Notes: generated by a model from the sequence alone, not told the origin. A stretch of 36,749 nt of DNA from Porticoccaceae bacterium UBA2002 (GCA_002334915.1 DDCQ01000095.1:37619-74367), one strand, 5' to 3'. Counted from the first letter of the stretch, positions 26,142-36,258 are shown. Translations and numbers: made by a program.

Positions 26142-27461
26142 CTAGCTAGAGATTTTGTTACGCCAGTCGCCAGCGCTCTGGATCAGGCTCTGCTGATTAA
26201 GGGTTAATAGCTCAGAGTCTTGTAGCAGAGGCTTGCCCGCTACCCAGCTGTGGCTCACCCTGTGCCCCATATTGGTATACACCAGCTGGGACTCGGGATT
26301 ATACAGGGGTTGCTGGGGGATAGAATCCATTTTAACAGCAATTATATCCGCCGATTTGCCGGCTTCCAGACTGCCAATTTCATGGTCCCAGCCCAGCGCC
26401 CTGGCGCCATTAATAGTTGCCATACGCAGCGCGGCATGGGCGTCCAATGTGGTGGGATCGCCAGATACTGCCTTGGCCAGCATTGCCGCGGTCTTTAACT
26501 CGCCAAAAAGATCCAGGTCATTATTGCTGGCGGCACCATCTGTGCCTATGGCCACATTGATACCAGCATCCAGTAACTGGCCCACCGGGCAAAAGCCGCT
26601 GGCCAGTTTTAGGTTGGACTCGGGGCAGTGCACTACATGGCAGTTATGGTCCTGCACCAGCTGGATGTCATCTCTGGTTATCTGGGTCATATGCACCAGC
26701 TGAGTTTGAGGCAATAACAGCCCCAGATTCCTGAGGCGCTCAAGTGGGCGACAGCCATACTGCCCCATCGACTCACTGACTTCGTCGGCGGTTTCATGGC
26801 AGTGAATATGGATCGGCATATCCAGCTCATTGGCATAGGTACTTATTACCTGCATGGCGTCGTCCGATACCGAGTAGGGGGCATGGGGGGCGCAGGCAAT
26901 TTTAATCAGCGAATGGCCGCTGTATTTGTCATTGAGTTGTAGCCCTTTGTGGATATAGTCGTTGGCATCTTTGCCATAGGCTGTTGCAAAATCCAGCACG
27001 GTAAAGCCAATCTGGCAGCGCATGCCGGCGTCGCGCACTGCCTCGGCAATCGTCTCATCAAAGAAATACATATCTGCAAAGCAGGTGGTGCCGCTGGCAA
27101 TCATTTCGGCCATGGCCAGTCTGGTGCCATCGGCAACAAATTCCTCACTGAGGTAGCGCGCTTCGATGGGCCAGATATGTTTTTCCAGCCAGGGTCGCAG
27201 GGCCAGATCGTCGGCATGGCCGCGCAGCAGGCTCATGGCGGCATGGCCATGGGTATTGACCAGCCCTGGCATTACCACATGGTTGTCCAGAGTTTCGGTT
27301 TTGGCGGCATCAAAGCGCCTGTTGGCCTCAGCCTGGGGATAGATACCAATTATTTTTTCCCCGTCCACTGCCAGCGAGCAGTGCTCTAATATTTGGTTTT
27401 CCGGGACTATGGGAATAATCCATCTGCAGTGGATTAACAGGTCTATTTTTGAGGCTTGCAT
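26142..27461 (-). CDS. mtaD: 5-methylthioadenosine/S-adenosylhomocysteine deaminase (TRZ/ATZ family)
   Basis: This amidohydrolase is expected to deaminate 5-methylthioadenosine or S-adenosylhomocysteine, salvaging purine and sulfur. The metal-binding HxH lies in LVNTHGHAAMSLLRGHADDL, the next histidines in CAPHAPYSVSD and IHIHCHETADEV, and the catalytic aspartate in IGTDGAASNNDLDLFGEL. The C-terminal amidohydrolase cap is GSLEAGKSADIIAV. An ATG at 27461 is chosen over the GTG at 27467 because AGGAG lies five bases upstream of the ATG and overlaps the GTG. That gives 439 residues. The same gene sits upstream of ubiG in Pseudomonas. The exact substrate within this family cannot be fixed from sequence. 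Confidence 0.93.
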   Translation of the reverse strand: MQASKIDLLIHCRWIIPIVPENQILEHCSLAVDGEKIIGIYPQAEANRRFDAAKTETLDNHVVMPGLVNTHGHAAMSLLRGHADDLALRPWLEKHIWPIEARYLSEEFVADGTRLAMAEMIASGTTCFADMYFFDETIAEAVRDAGMRCQIGFTVLDFATAYGKDANDYIHKGLQLNDKYSGHSLIKIACAPHAPYSVSDDAMQVISTYANELDMPIHIHCHETADEVSESMGQYGCRPLERLRNLGLLLPQTQLVHMTQITRDDIQLVQDHNCHVVHCPESNLKLASGFCPVGQLLDAGINVAIGTDGAASNNDLDLFGELKTAAMLAKAVSGDPTTLDAHAALRMATINGARALGWDHEIGSLEAGKSADIIAVKMDSIPQQPLYNPESQLVYTNMGHRVSHSWVAGKPLLQDSELLTLNQQSLIQSAGDWRNKISS

Positions 27462-27568
27462 GATCACTCCTGAGTGTTGGTTTGGAGTATACCGAGTTTT
27501 TTCTGCGGTTTAAGAGTTATAGGCGCTTTAGGGGCAATAAAAGGGAGAAAAACTCTGCTTATCTATGC

Positions 27569-27574
27569 TAAAAT
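27569..27574 (+). promoter_or_regulatory. Possible gyrA promoter -10 element
   Basis: The 163 bases between the divergent mtaD and gyrA genes hold a candidate -10 element, TAAAAT at 27569-27574, about 57 bases before the gyrA ATG. The bases 17 upstream do not resemble a -35 element, so this is a weak call. A purine-rich CAGGGA near 27614-27619 could be the gyrA ribosome binding site, although its spacing is long. Confidence 0.3.
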
Positions 27575-27631
27575 TCGACCCTTAAAGTAGCTCTCAAAAA
27601 GCACAATAAAATCAGGGAATAATCGTACATT

Positions 27632-30220
27632 ATGGGTGATTTAGCGAAGGAAATTGTTCCGGTTAATATCGAGGACGAGCTCAAACAGTCCTATCTTGAC
27701 TACGCCATGAGTGTGATCGTCGGCAGGGCACTGCCCGATGTGCGCGACGGCTTAAAACCAGTGCACCGGCGAGTGCTTTTCGCCATGAGCGAACTCAATA
27801 ACGACTGGAACAAAGCCTACAAGAAATCTGCCCGTGTGGTGGGTGATGTCATTGGTAAATACCACCCCCATGGCGACTCTGCCGTTTATGAAACCATAGT
27901 GCGTATGGCCCAGCCATTCTCCCTGCGCTATATGCTGGTCGACGGCCAGGGTAACTTTGGTTCGATTGACGGTGACTCTGCTGCAGCCATGCGATACACC
28001 GAAATTCGCATGACCAAGATTGCCCATGCGCTGCTTGAAGACCTAGAGAAAGATACCGTCGATTTTGTCCCCAACTACGACGAGACCGAACAGATTCCTG
28101 TGGTGATGCCAACCCGTGTGCCCAACTTGCTGGTCAACGGCTCCTCAGGCATTGCGGTGGGCATGGCGACCAATATTCCGCCCCACAACCTCAGCGAAGT
28201 GGTTAAAGGCTGTCTGGCGCTTATTGATAATGCCGAGATTACTATCGACGAACTGATGGAATATATCCCGGGCCCAGACTTCCCCACAGGGGCGATTATC
28301 AATGGTAAGGCGGGCATAGTTCAGGCCTACAGAACCGGCCGCGGGCGCATCTATGTGCGCGCCAAGGCAGAGGTCGAGATCGACGAAAAGACCAAGCGCG
28401 AAACCATTATTATTCACGAGATTCCCTATCAGCTTAACAAGGCGCGCCTGATTGAGCGTATTGCCGAGCTGGTCAAAGAGAAAAAGATCGAGGGTATCTC
28501 CGAGCTGCGCGACGAATCAGACAAAGACGGCCTGCGGGTAGTGATTGAGCTTAAGCGCGGGGAGCTGGGCGAGGTGGTGCTTAACAACCTCTATGCCCAG
28601 ACCCAGCTGCAGTCTGTATTTGGTATCAATGTGGTGGCACTGGTCGATGGCCAGCCCAAGATTCTTAATCTTAAACAGATGCTCGAGGCCTTTGTTCGCC
28701 ATCGCCGCGAAGTGGTCACCCGCCGAACTATTTATTTACTGCGCAAGGCTCGAGAGCGCGCCCATACATTGGAAGGCTTCGCCATTGCGCTGGCCAATAT
28801 CGATGAAATTATCAAGCTGATCAAAGAGTCATCGACTCCAGCTGATGCCCGTGAAGCATTGATTGCCCAGGGCTGGGATCCCGGTGCTGTAGTAGCCATG
28901 CTCGAGCGTGCCGGCCCCGAGGCGACCCGTCCGGAATGGCTGGAAGAGCAGTTTGGACTGCGTGACGGCAAGTACTATCTGTCCCCAGAGCAGGCCAAAG
29001 ATATCCTCGAGCTGCGTCTGCACCGCCTCACCGGTATGGAGCACGACAAAATTATCGAAGAGTTTGCGGTCAAGCTGGAAGAGATTGCTGACTACCAGGA
29101 TATTCTGGGTGACCTCAACCGTCTGATGTCGGTTATTCGCGAAGAGCTTGAGACCGTAGTCGAAGAGTTTGGCGACGAGCGCCGCAGCGAGATCGTCGAA
29201 TCCCAGCACGACCTTACCGTAGAAGACCTGATTACCGAAGAAGACCGCGTGGTGACCATCTCCCACGGCGGCTACGCCAAAACCCAGCCTCTATCCGACT
29301 ACCAGGCCCAGCGCCGCGGTGGCATGGGTAAGTCGGCAACTGCGGTTAAAGATGAAGACTTTGTTGAGCACCTGCTGGTGGCCAGCACTCACGCCACTAT
29401 TTTGTGCTTTACCAATCTGGGCAAGGTGTACTGGCTCAAGGTCTACCAGATACCGGTGGCCGGCCGCAATTCCCGCGGTCGCCCAGTGGTTAATCTGCTG
29501 CCGCTGGACGAGGGCGAGCGCATTAGCTCCATCCTGCCAGTAGAGGAGTACAGCGAAGACAAGTTTGTGATTATGGCCACCGCCAATGGCACGGTTAAAA
29601 AGACCAGCCTGGACCAGTATTCCCGTCCGCGCAGCGTAGGTTTGCGCGCAGTGGATCTGGTTGAGGGCGACCAGCTGGTGGGCACCGCGATTATCGATGA
29701 TAACAGCGATGTGATGCTGCTAAGTTCCGAAGGCAAGGCCGTGCGCTTTGCCAGCACCGACGCCCGCGCCATGGGCCGAGTGTCCAAAGGTGTGCGCGGT
29801 ATGCGACTGCCAGATAAGCATAAAGTGATTTCTATGGTGATTCCAGAGCAGGACGGCTTCCTGCTGACCGTCTGTGAAAATGGCTATGGCAAGCGCACCA
29901 CCGTTGACGAGTTCCCCACCAAGGGTCGTGGCGGTAAAGGTATGATCGCGATTCAGGCCAGTGACCGTAACGGGCCTTTAGTAGGTGCCACCCAGCTATT
30001 TGCCGGCGATGAAATTATGCTGATCTCTGACCAGGGCACCATGGTGCGCACCAGAGGTGATGAGGTATCTGTGGTAGGGCGCAACACCCAGGGTGTGCGT
30101 ATTATCCGCCTTAAAGATAGTGAAAATCTGGTGAGTCTGGCGCGTATTGCCGAGCCCGAGGAAGAAGAGTTTATCGAAGGTGAAGAAGGCGAAACCACAG
30201 AAGCCGTGGCTGAGGAATAG
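27632..30220 (+). CDS. gyrA: DNA gyrase subunit A
   Basis: GyrA cuts and reseals DNA as gyrase introduces negative supercoils. The 862-residue protein has the quinolone-binding stretch [17 protein letters not shown] at 78-94 with S83 and E87 (E. coli numbering matches). The catalytic tyrosine lies in [11 protein letters not shown]. The GyrA box, QRRGGMG at 560-566, begins the six-bladed C-terminal DNA-wrapping domain; M565 replaces the usual basic residue. Blade repeats such as [20 protein letters not shown] are present. The C-terminus is a short acidic tail ([12 protein letters not shown]). The protein is full length. It starts at an ATG at 27632 and is followed nine bases later by pheA, without the serC gene that often lies here. 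Confidence 0.98.
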   Translation: MGDLAKEIVPVNIEDELKQSYLDYAMSVIVGRALPDVRDGLKPVHRRVLFAMSELNNDWNKAYKKSARVVGDVIGKYHPHGDSAVYETIVRMAQPFSLRYMLVDGQGNFGSIDGDSAAAMRYTEIRMTKIAHALLEDLEKDTVDFVPNYDETEQIPVVMPTRVPNLLVNGSSGIAVGMATNIPPHNLSEVVKGCLALIDNAEITIDELMEYIPGPDFPTGAIINGKAGIVQAYRTGRGRIYVRAKAEVEIDEKTKRETIIIHEIPYQLNKARLIERIAELVKEKKIEGISELRDESDKDGLRVVIELKRGELGEVVLNNLYAQTQLQSVFGINVVALVDGQPKILNLKQMLEAFVRHRREVVTRRTIYLLRKARERAHTLEGFAIALANIDEIIKLIKESSTPADAREALIAQGWDPGAVVAMLERAGPEATRPEWLEEQFGLRDGKYYLSPEQAKDILELRLHRLTGMEHDKIIEEFAVKLEEIADYQDILGDLNRLMSVIREELETVVEEFGDERRSEIVESQHDLTVEDLITEEDRVVTISHGGYAKTQPLSDYQAQRRGGMGKSATAVKDEDFVEHLLVASTHATILCFTNLGKVYWLKVYQIPVAGRNSRGRPVVNLLPLDEGERISSILPVEEYSEDKFVIMATANGTVKKTSLDQYSRPRSVGLRAVDLVEGDQLVGTAIIDDNSDVMLLSSEGKAVRFASTDARAMGRVSKGVRGMRLPDKHKVISMVIPEQDGFLLTVCENGYGKRTTVDEFPTKGRGGKGMIAIQASDRNGPLVGATQLFAGDEIMLISDQGTMVRTRGDEVSVVGRNTQGVRIIRLKDSENLVSLARIAEPEEEEFIEGEEGETTEAVAEE

Positions 30221-30228
30221 GCCTAAAC

Positions 30229-31314
30229 ATGTCTAAGGAAAACCCGTTACTGGGACTAAGAGATAAGATCGACGCCCTGGACCTGCAGATTATGCAGGCC
30301 ATCAGCGATCGTGCCCGCTGTGCCCAGCAGGTTGCCGAGGTCAAAAAAGGCCAGGGCGATGTGGCCTACTACAAGCCCGAGCGCGAAGCTCAGGTGCTGC
30401 GCCATATTATGGAAAAAAATGCAGGCCCTCTCGACAATGAAGAGATGGCGCGGCTATTCCGGCAAATTATGTCCGCCTGCCTGGCGCTGGAACAACCCAT
30501 CAAGGTGGCATTTCTTGGCCCCGAGGGCACCTTTACCCAGGAGGCGGCGCTCAAACACTTTGGTGATTCCGCGATCAGCGTGCCCCAGGCCGCCATCGAC
30601 GAAGTCTTCCGCGAAGTATTGGCAGGTTCCTGCAACTATGGGGTGGTACCAGTCGAGAACAGCACCGAGGGCGTGATCAGTCACACTCTCGACAGTTTTA
30701 TGGACTCCTCACTGAAAATTTGTGGCGAAGTAGAACTTCGTATTCACCAGCACTTTATGATCGGCCCCAACACCAATAAAGACAGCGTGACCAGAGTCTA
30801 TTCCCACGCCCAGTCTCTGGCCCAGTGCCGCCAGTGGCTCAACTCCAACTATCCAAATATAGAGCGAGTTGCCGTCAGCAGTAATGCCGAGGCCGCCAAA
30901 CGCGTGCAGGGTGAGTGGAACTCAGCGGCCATTGCCGGTGATATGGCCTGCGAGCTCTACAGTCTGGAAAAGATGTGGGAGAAAATCGAAGATCGCCCCG
31001 ACAACAGCACCAGATTCTTAATTATTGGCCGCGAGCCCGTGCCGCGCAGTGGCGACGACAGAACCTCAATAGTGGTCTCAGTGCACAACAAACCAGGTGC
31101 TCTGCACGATCTGCTCGAGCCATTCCGTCGCTTCAATGTGGATATGACCCGGCTGGAGTCGCGACCCTCGCGCAACAGCAAATGGTCCTATGTATTCTTT
31201 ATCGATCTGGTTGGCCATATCGAAGACCAACCAGTGGCCGATGTGCTTGAAGAGCTCAGCACCTCAGTGGCCGAACTAAAGATTCTCGGTTCTTACCCGC
31301 GCGCCGTGCTGTAA
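30229..31314 (+). CDS. pheA: Bifunctional chorismate mutase/prephenate dehydratase PheA
   Basis: PheA converts chorismate to prephenate and then to phenylpyruvate for phenylalanine synthesis. The N-terminal chorismate mutase (AroQ) helices cover about 1-90 (LRDKIDALDLQIMQAISDRA). The prephenate dehydratase domain runs from AFLGPEGTFTQEAALKHFG near 94-112 through PVENSTEGVISHTLDSFMD, with the TRF motif in DNSTRFLIIG. The regulatory ACT domain has the phenylalanine-binding motifs GALHDLLEPF and ESRPSR. Length (361 residues) is normal. It begins nine bases after gyrA. Confidence 0.98.
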   Translation: MSKENPLLGLRDKIDALDLQIMQAISDRARCAQQVAEVKKGQGDVAYYKPEREAQVLRHIMEKNAGPLDNEEMARLFRQIMSACLALEQPIKVAFLGPEGTFTQEAALKHFGDSAISVPQAAIDEVFREVLAGSCNYGVVPVENSTEGVISHTLDSFMDSSLKICGEVELRIHQHFMIGPNTNKDSVTRVYSHAQSLAQCRQWLNSNYPNIERVAVSSNAEAAKRVQGEWNSAAIAGDMACELYSLEKMWEKIEDRPDNSTRFLIIGREPVPRSGDDRTSIVVSVHNKPGALHDLLEPFRRFNVDMTRLESRPSRNSKWSYVFFIDLVGHIEDQPVADVLEELSTSVAELKILGSYPRAVL

Positions 31315-31357
31315 TTCGCTGGTATTAACCTCGCTAAATTAAATAACCCGGTGCCCC

Positions 31358-33610
31358 ATGCCATCAGATGTCACATCGTCCAAGCCGACTATTAATCGCC
31401 TAGTGGTGATTGGTCTGGGCCTTATAGGTTCCAGTCTGGCTGCTGTGGCGCGCAAAAATGGTCTGGCCCGACAGGTAGTGGGTATCTCCAGACGAGAATC
31501 CACCCTCGAGATAGCATTGCAAATGGGGGTTGTCGACCGTGTCGAGCCCAGCCTGGCCGCTATTGCCCCCGAACTGGGCTTCGGTGATCTGGTCGTAATT
31601 GGCGTGCCCACATTGACCGTGCCCGCGGTGCTGCAAGACTGTTTTGAGCAGCTGTCGGCCGATGTCAGCATCACTGATGTGGCCAGTGTTAAGGGTTCAG
31701 TAGTGGAAGCCGCCAAAGCTATTTACACCACTATGCCAGCGCAGCTGGTGCCCGGGCACCCCATCGCAGGCTCAGAAAAAAGCGGTGTTACCGCCGCTAA
31801 CAGCGAGCTGTTTGTCGATCACAGAATTATCCTTACACCCAATCAGACCACAGGGGCAGAGCACCTAAAGCTGGTCTCCGACCTGTGGAGTGCCACTGGC
31901 GCCATAGTCTCGACCATGGATGTGCAGGAGCACGATGAAATTCTCGCTGCCACCAGCCATCTGCCACATTTTCTTGCCTACTCGCTGGTCGACACATTGG
32001 CCGCCATGGGCGATAACCGCGAAATTTTTCGCTACGCTGCCGGTGGCTTCCGCGACTTTACCCGCATCGCCGCCAGTGATCCGGTGATGTGGCGCGATAT
32101 AGCCCTGGCCAATCGCGATGCGATACTGACCATTCTCGACCAGGTGATGGATAATTTTAAACAGATGCGCAGCGCCATCGAAACTGGCGACCAGGACTAC
32201 CTGATGGGCAGCTTTACCCGCGCCCGGGATGCCCGCAATCACTTTGGCAAAATACTTGAAAGCAAGACAAAAACTGGAATAAACAGCCCCATGACAGAAA
32301 AAACCATCAACTACGCAGTCTCACCAGGTGGCAATGCCCAGGGTGATCTGCGAGTTCCCGGCGACAAATCCATGTCCCATCGCTCCATCATGCTTGGCTC
32401 GCTGGCCGAGGGCATGACCGAGGTTACCGGGTTTCTAGAGGGCGAAGACAGTCTGGCAACACTGCAATCGTTCCGCGATATGGGGGTGCAGATTGAGGGT
32501 CCAGATCAGGGCCGCGTAGTTATTCACGGCGTTGGCCTGCACGGTCTTAAAGCCCCGACTAAACCCCTTTATCTGGGCAATTCCGGCACCTCAATACGCC
32601 TGTTGAGCGGCCTGCTGGCAGGGCAGAGCTTTGACACAGAGCTTACCGGTGATGCCTCGCTCTCCGCTAGGCCCATGGGTCGAGTGGCCGACCCGCTGCG
32701 CCAGATGGGTGCGGCAATAGAAACCGCCGAGGGTGGCCGTCCACCGCTAAAAATTAAAGGGGGCCAGAGCCTCAGGCCCATCAATTACCAAATGCCAATG
32801 GCCAGTGCCCAGGTGAAGTCCTGTGTGCTGTTAGCCGGTCTCTACACCGAGGGTCAAACCTCCGTGGTTGAGCCAGCACCCACCCGCGACCATACCGAGC
32901 GCATGTTGCGCGGCTTTGGCTACGATGTTATCACCCAGGGCAACAAAGCCTCCCTCAGTGGTGGTGGCAGCCTTAAGGCCAGCCGCATTGATGTGCCCGC
33001 CGATATTTCCTCAGCGGCATTTTTTATGGTGGCCGCAGCCATAGTGCCAGGCTCAGATATCAGCCTGCGCCATGTAGGGGTTAACCCCACCAGAGTCGGC
33101 GTCATCAATATTCTGCGTCAGATGGGCACCAGCATTGAGCTGAGCAATGAAATTGAAGTGGGCGGCGAGCCCGTGGCCGATATTCGCGTGCGTTACGGTG
33201 CGTTAAAAGGCATAGAGATTCCCGAAGATCAGGTGCCTCTGGCCATTGACGAGTTCCCCGTGCTGTTTATTGCCGCCGCCTGTGCCCAGGGCACCACAGT
33301 GCTTACCGGCGCCGAGGAGCTGCGGGTTAAAGAGAGCGACCGCATTCAAAGCATGGCCGATGGCCTGATTACCCTGGGCATTGATGCCCAGCCCACAGCC
33401 GACGGCATTCGCATTGTGGGCGGCCAGATTGGCTCTGGCGAAGTGCAGAGCCATGACGATCACCGTATTGCTATGGCCTTTACCATAGCCGCACTGCGCG
33501 CCAGCGGCGATATTTTTGTCCATGAGGCCAATAATGTGGCCACGTCCTTCCCTAACTTTGTGGGCCTGGCCCGGCAAATAGGGATTAATTTAACGGTTAC
33601 CCAGTCGTAA
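31358..33610 (+). CDS. tyrA-aroA: Fused prephenate dehydrogenase (TyrA) and EPSP synthase (AroA)
   Basis: This 750-residue protein joins two aromatic-pathway enzymes. Residues 1 to about 300 form prephenate dehydrogenase, with the NAD-binding VIGLGLIGSSLAAVARKNG and the motif PGHPIAGSEKSG, the step towards tyrosine. From about residue 312, where an internal methionine sits, 3-phosphoshikimate 1-carboxyvinyltransferase follows: GDLRVPGDKSMSHRSIMLGS, LGNSGTSIRLLSGLLAGQ, the arginine/lysine sites in RVKESDRIQSMADGL, and DDHRIAMAF. The fusion is known in Pseudomonas and relatives. No stop separates the parts. The start has no strong ribosome binding site. The hisC gene often found between pheA and tyrA is absent. 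Confidence 0.97.
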   Translation: MPSDVTSSKPTINRLVVIGLGLIGSSLAAVARKNGLARQVVGISRRESTLEIALQMGVVDRVEPSLAAIAPELGFGDLVVIGVPTLTVPAVLQDCFEQLSADVSITDVASVKGSVVEAAKAIYTTMPAQLVPGHPIAGSEKSGVTAANSELFVDHRIILTPNQTTGAEHLKLVSDLWSATGAIVSTMDVQEHDEILAATSHLPHFLAYSLVDTLAAMGDNREIFRYAAGGFRDFTRIAASDPVMWRDIALANRDAILTILDQVMDNFKQMRSAIETGDQDYLMGSFTRARDARNHFGKILESKTKTGINSPMTEKTINYAVSPGGNAQGDLRVPGDKSMSHRSIMLGSLAEGMTEVTGFLEGEDSLATLQSFRDMGVQIEGPDQGRVVIHGVGLHGLKAPTKPLYLGNSGTSIRLLSGLLAGQSFDTELTGDASLSARPMGRVADPLRQMGAAIETAEGGRPPLKIKGGQSLRPINYQMPMASAQVKSCVLLAGLYTEGQTSVVEPAPTRDHTERMLRGFGYDVITQGNKASLSGGGSLKASRIDVPADISSAAFFMVAAAIVPGSDISLRHVGVNPTRVGVINILRQMGTSIELSNEIEVGGEPVADIRVRYGALKGIEIPEDQVPLAIDEFPVLFIAAACAQGTTVLTGAEELRVKESDRIQSMADGLITLGIDAQPTADGIRIVGGQIGSGEVQSHDDHRIAMAFTIAALRASGDIFVHEANNVATSFPNFVGLARQIGINLTVTQS

Positions 33611-33634
33611 ACCACCCACTGACGGGGCATTAAT

Positions 33635-34324
33635 ATGGCAATAATTATTGCAGTCGACGGCCCCAGCGGCGCCGGCAAAGGCACAGTGAGCCGCGGGCTG
33701 GCCAATAAACTGGGGTTCCACTACCTGGACAGCGGCGCGCTCTATCGTCTGCTGGGTCTTGCGGCCCAGCGTCACCGAGTGGCGCTGGATAACGACCAGG
33801 CCCTCAGCGTACTGGCAGCCCATATGGATATAGATTTCAAAACCCTGGACGACGGCAGCCTGAAAATTCTGCTGGAGAGCGAGGATGTCAGCCAGGAACT
33901 GCGCACTGAAAATACCGGCGCCATGGCCTCCCAGGTGGCGGCCCATCCAGAGGTGCGCGCCGCACTGTTTGACCGCCAGCGCCAGTTTGCCAAAGCCCCC
34001 GGCCTGATTGCCGATGGTCGCGATATGGGCACCGTGGTGTTCCCCGAGGCACCACTTAAAATTTACCTCACGGCCAGCATTGAAGAGCGCGCCCAGCGTC
34101 GCTACAAAGAGTTGCTAGATAAGGGCGAAAATGTTAGTCTGCGCACCCTCGAAGAGCAGGTACGCTCTCGAGATGAACGAGATATGAACCGAGATGCGTC
34201 GCCTCTGCTTCCCGCCGAGGATGCCATTGAGCTAGACACCTCCGAATTATCTATTCAAGAAGTGATGGATACAGTGCTAAACCTGGTGTACCTGAAGGGT
34301 TTGGTCAAAGTTATCGATCAGTAA
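33635..34324 (+). CDS. cmk: Cytidylate kinase
   Basis: Cmk phosphorylates CMP and dCMP to the diphosphates. The 229-residue protein has the P-loop GPSGAGKGTVSRGLANKLG near 9-27, the CMP-binding stretch YLDSGALYRLLGLAAQ, the GRDMGTVVFPEAPLKIYLTA segment (128-147 region) and the lid region with RDERDMNRDASPLLPAEDAI. It lies 24 bases after tyrA-aroA and directly before rpsA, the usual gammaproteobacterial order. Confidence 0.97.
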   Translation: MAIIIAVDGPSGAGKGTVSRGLANKLGFHYLDSGALYRLLGLAAQRHRVALDNDQALSVLAAHMDIDFKTLDDGSLKILLESEDVSQELRTENTGAMASQVAAHPEVRAALFDRQRQFAKAPGLIADGRDMGTVVFPEAPLKIYLTASIEERAQRRYKELLDKGENVSLRTLEEQVRSRDERDMNRDASPLLPAEDAIELDTSELSIQEVMDTVLNLVYLKGLVKVIDQ

Positions 34325-34328
34325 CAGA

Positions 34329-34356
34329 CGTTCAATATTGGGCGTTCAATATCGGG
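34329..34356 (+). repeat. 14-base tandem repeat in the rpsA leader
   Basis: The sequence CGTTCAATATTGGG at 34329-34342 is repeated as CGTTCAATATCGGG at 34343-34356, with one mismatch. It starts directly after the cmk stop. It may be a slippage product or a binding site; nothing in the sequence decides. Confidence 0.7.
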
Positions 34357-34358
34357 CA

Positions 34359-34400
34359 TTGCAACAGTCGCCAGCTGTTATTGTTGCAAGCCTTTATTTT
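34359..34400 (+). promoter_or_regulatory. Inverted repeat between cmk and rpsA
   Basis: A perfect eight-base inverted repeat, TTGCAACA at 34359-34366 and TGTTGCAA at 34382-34389, encloses 15 bases and is followed by a T-rich run (CCTTTATTTT). It could act as a weak terminator for cmk or as part of the control region of rpsA. The 155-base cmk-rpsA gap should also hold an rpsA promoter, since ribosomal protein S1 is usually made in excess of Cmk. I could not pick a convincing -35/-10 pair. Confidence 0.4.
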
Positions 34401-34479
34401 AACTGACCCGCGTAAACTGGCCACGCGGAAAAAAGAGCGCAGCTCATGCTGTGACTCTGTCAATACTTAGGTATTTCCC

Positions 34480-36153
34480 ATGAGCGAAAATTTCGCAGAT
34501 CTATTTGAAGAAAGTTTACAAACCGTAGAAATGAACCCCGGCGCCATCATCACAGGCGTAATTATCGATGTCGATAAAGACTGGGTAACGGTACATGCTG
34601 GTTTGAAGTCTGAAGGCGTCATCCCCGCAGATCAATTTTACAACGAGAAAGGTGAACTGGAAGTTGCAGTAGGCGACGAAGTTCAGGTTGCCCTGGAAGC
34701 TGTTGAAGACGGTTTCGGTGCTACCAAGCTCTCTCGTGAAAAAGCCCGCCGCGCAGAATCCTGGATCGAGCTCGAAGCAGCACACAATGCTGACGAAGTG
34801 GTTACAGGCGTTATCTCCGGCAAGGTTAAAGGTGGTTTCACAGTTGATGTTCGCGGCCTGCGTGCGTTCCTGCCAGGTTCGCTGGTTGATGTTCGCCCAC
34901 TGCGTGAAATTACTCACCTGGAAAACATCGAGCTAGAATTTAAAGTTATCAAGCTAGACCCCAAGCGCAACAACGTTGTGGTTAGCCGTCGCGCCGTTAT
35001 GGAGAGTGCAAACTCTGCAGAGCGCGAAGAGCTGCTGGCCAACCTGGAAGAGGGCGCTTCACTGAAAGGTGTGATCAAGAACCTGACTGATTACGGTGCG
35101 TTCGTAGATCTGGGCGGCATCGATGGTCTGCTGCACATCACTGATATGTCTTGGAAGCGCATCAAGCACCCATCCGAGATGATCAATGTGGGCGACGAGA
35201 TCGACGTTAAGGTTCTGAAGTTTGACCGTGAGCGCAACCGCGTATCACTGGGCATGAAGCAGATGGGCGAAGATCCCTGGGGCGACATCAAAGGCCGCTA
35301 CCCAGAGGGCGCACGTTGCAAGGCCAAGATCACCAACCTTACAGACTACGGTTGTTTTGCCGAACTGGAAGATGGTGTTGAAGGTCTGGTACACGTGTCT
35401 GAAATGGACTGGACTAACAAAAATGTTCATCCATCCAAGATCGTTGACCTGGGTCAGGAAGTTGAAGTTATGGTACTGGACATCGACGAAGAGCGTCGTC
35501 GTATCTCCCTGGGTATCAAGCAGTGCTTTACCAACCCATGGGACGACTTTGCTTCAACCATGACCAAAGGCGACAAGATCTCAGGCAAAATCAAATCCAT
35601 CACTGACTTCGGTATCTTTATCGGTCTGGACGGTGGTATTGATGGTCTGGTGCACCTGTCCGATATTTCCTGGAACGAGACTGGCGAAGAAGCCGTACGC
35701 AGCTTCAAGAAAGGCGAAGAAGTTGAAACAGTGGTACTCAGCATCGATGCAGAGCGCGAGCGCATCTCACTGGGAATCAAGCAACTATCTGATGATCCAT
35801 TTAACAATTATGTAGCCGAGAATGACAAAGGCGCTATTGTTAAAGGCACTGTTAAAGAAGTTGACGCCAAAGGTGCAGTAATCGACCTGGGCAATGACAT
35901 CGAAGCTATATTGAAAGGCTCTGAACTGTCTCGCGACAAAGTAGAAGACGCCCGCAATGAGCTGACAGTAGGTGCAGAAGTTGAAGCCAAGATTATTAAC
36001 GTAGATCGCAAGAACCGCGTTATTAATCTATCGATCAAAGCAAAAGATGTGTCTGAAGAGAAAGACGCGGTTAAAGCACACCGCAAGACCGAGACTGACA
36101 CCTCATCACCAGCCACCATCGGTGACCTGATCAAGGCTCAAATGGACAAATAA
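34480..36153 (+). CDS. rpsA: 30S ribosomal protein S1
   Basis: S1 binds mRNA and unfolds structured leaders at the small ribosomal subunit. The 557-residue protein has the standard six S1 (OB-fold) repeats, beginning at about residues 18, 105, 190, 275, 365 and 450. The later ones are marked by the repeated pattern [40 protein letters not shown] and [20 protein letters not shown]. Codon use appears strongly biased, as expected of a highly expressed gene. A strong terminator follows. Confidence 0.98.
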   Translation: MSENFADLFEESLQTVEMNPGAIITGVIIDVDKDWVTVHAGLKSEGVIPADQFYNEKGELEVAVGDEVQVALEAVEDGFGATKLSREKARRAESWIELEAAHNADEVVTGVISGKVKGGFTVDVRGLRAFLPGSLVDVRPLREITHLENIELEFKVIKLDPKRNNVVVSRRAVMESANSAEREELLANLEEGASLKGVIKNLTDYGAFVDLGGIDGLLHITDMSWKRIKHPSEMINVGDEIDVKVLKFDRERNRVSLGMKQMGEDPWGDIKGRYPEGARCKAKITNLTDYGCFAELEDGVEGLVHVSEMDWTNKNVHPSKIVDLGQEVEVMVLDIDEERRRISLGIKQCFTNPWDDFASTMTKGDKISGKIKSITDFGIFIGLDGGIDGLVHLSDISWNETGEEAVRSFKKGEEVETVVLSIDAERERISLGIKQLSDDPFNNYVAENDKGAIVKGTVKEVDAKGAVIDLGNDIEAILKGSELSRDKVEDARNELTVGAEVEAKIINVDRKNRVINLSIKAKDVSEEKDAVKAHRKTETDTSSPATIGDLIKAQMDK

Positions 36154-36169
36154 TGTCCCGCTGAGTTAG

Positions 36170-36199
36170 AAAAGGGTGGCCTGGCCACCCTTTTTTTTT
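36170..36199 (+). terminator. Strong intrinsic terminator after rpsA
   Basis: GGGTGGC at 36174-36180 pairs perfectly with GCCACCC at 36184-36190 around a three-base loop, extended by A/T pairs on both sides. A run of nine T follows (36191-36199). This is a textbook rho-independent terminator 20 bases after the rpsA stop, and it separates rpsA from ihfB. Confidence 0.95.
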
Positions 36200-36230
36200 G
36201 CCCAAAAACTGGTAATAACTCAAGTTTTCC

Positions 36231-36258
36231 TTGAATAAATCTAAAACTTCAATAAAAT
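36231..36258 (+). promoter_or_regulatory. Candidate sigma-70 promoter of ihfB
   Basis: TTGAAT at 36231-36236 and TAAAAT at 36253-36258 are separated by 16 bases, a reasonable match to a sigma-70 promoter. It lies after the rpsA terminator and about 55 bases before the ihfB ATG, in an A+T-rich stretch. This fits a separate transcript for ihfB. Confidence 0.5.

Noticed and set aside
31358..33610. tyrA and aroA as separate genes with a missed stop
   Set aside because: The frame is continuous and the fusion is established in Pseudomonas and relatives.
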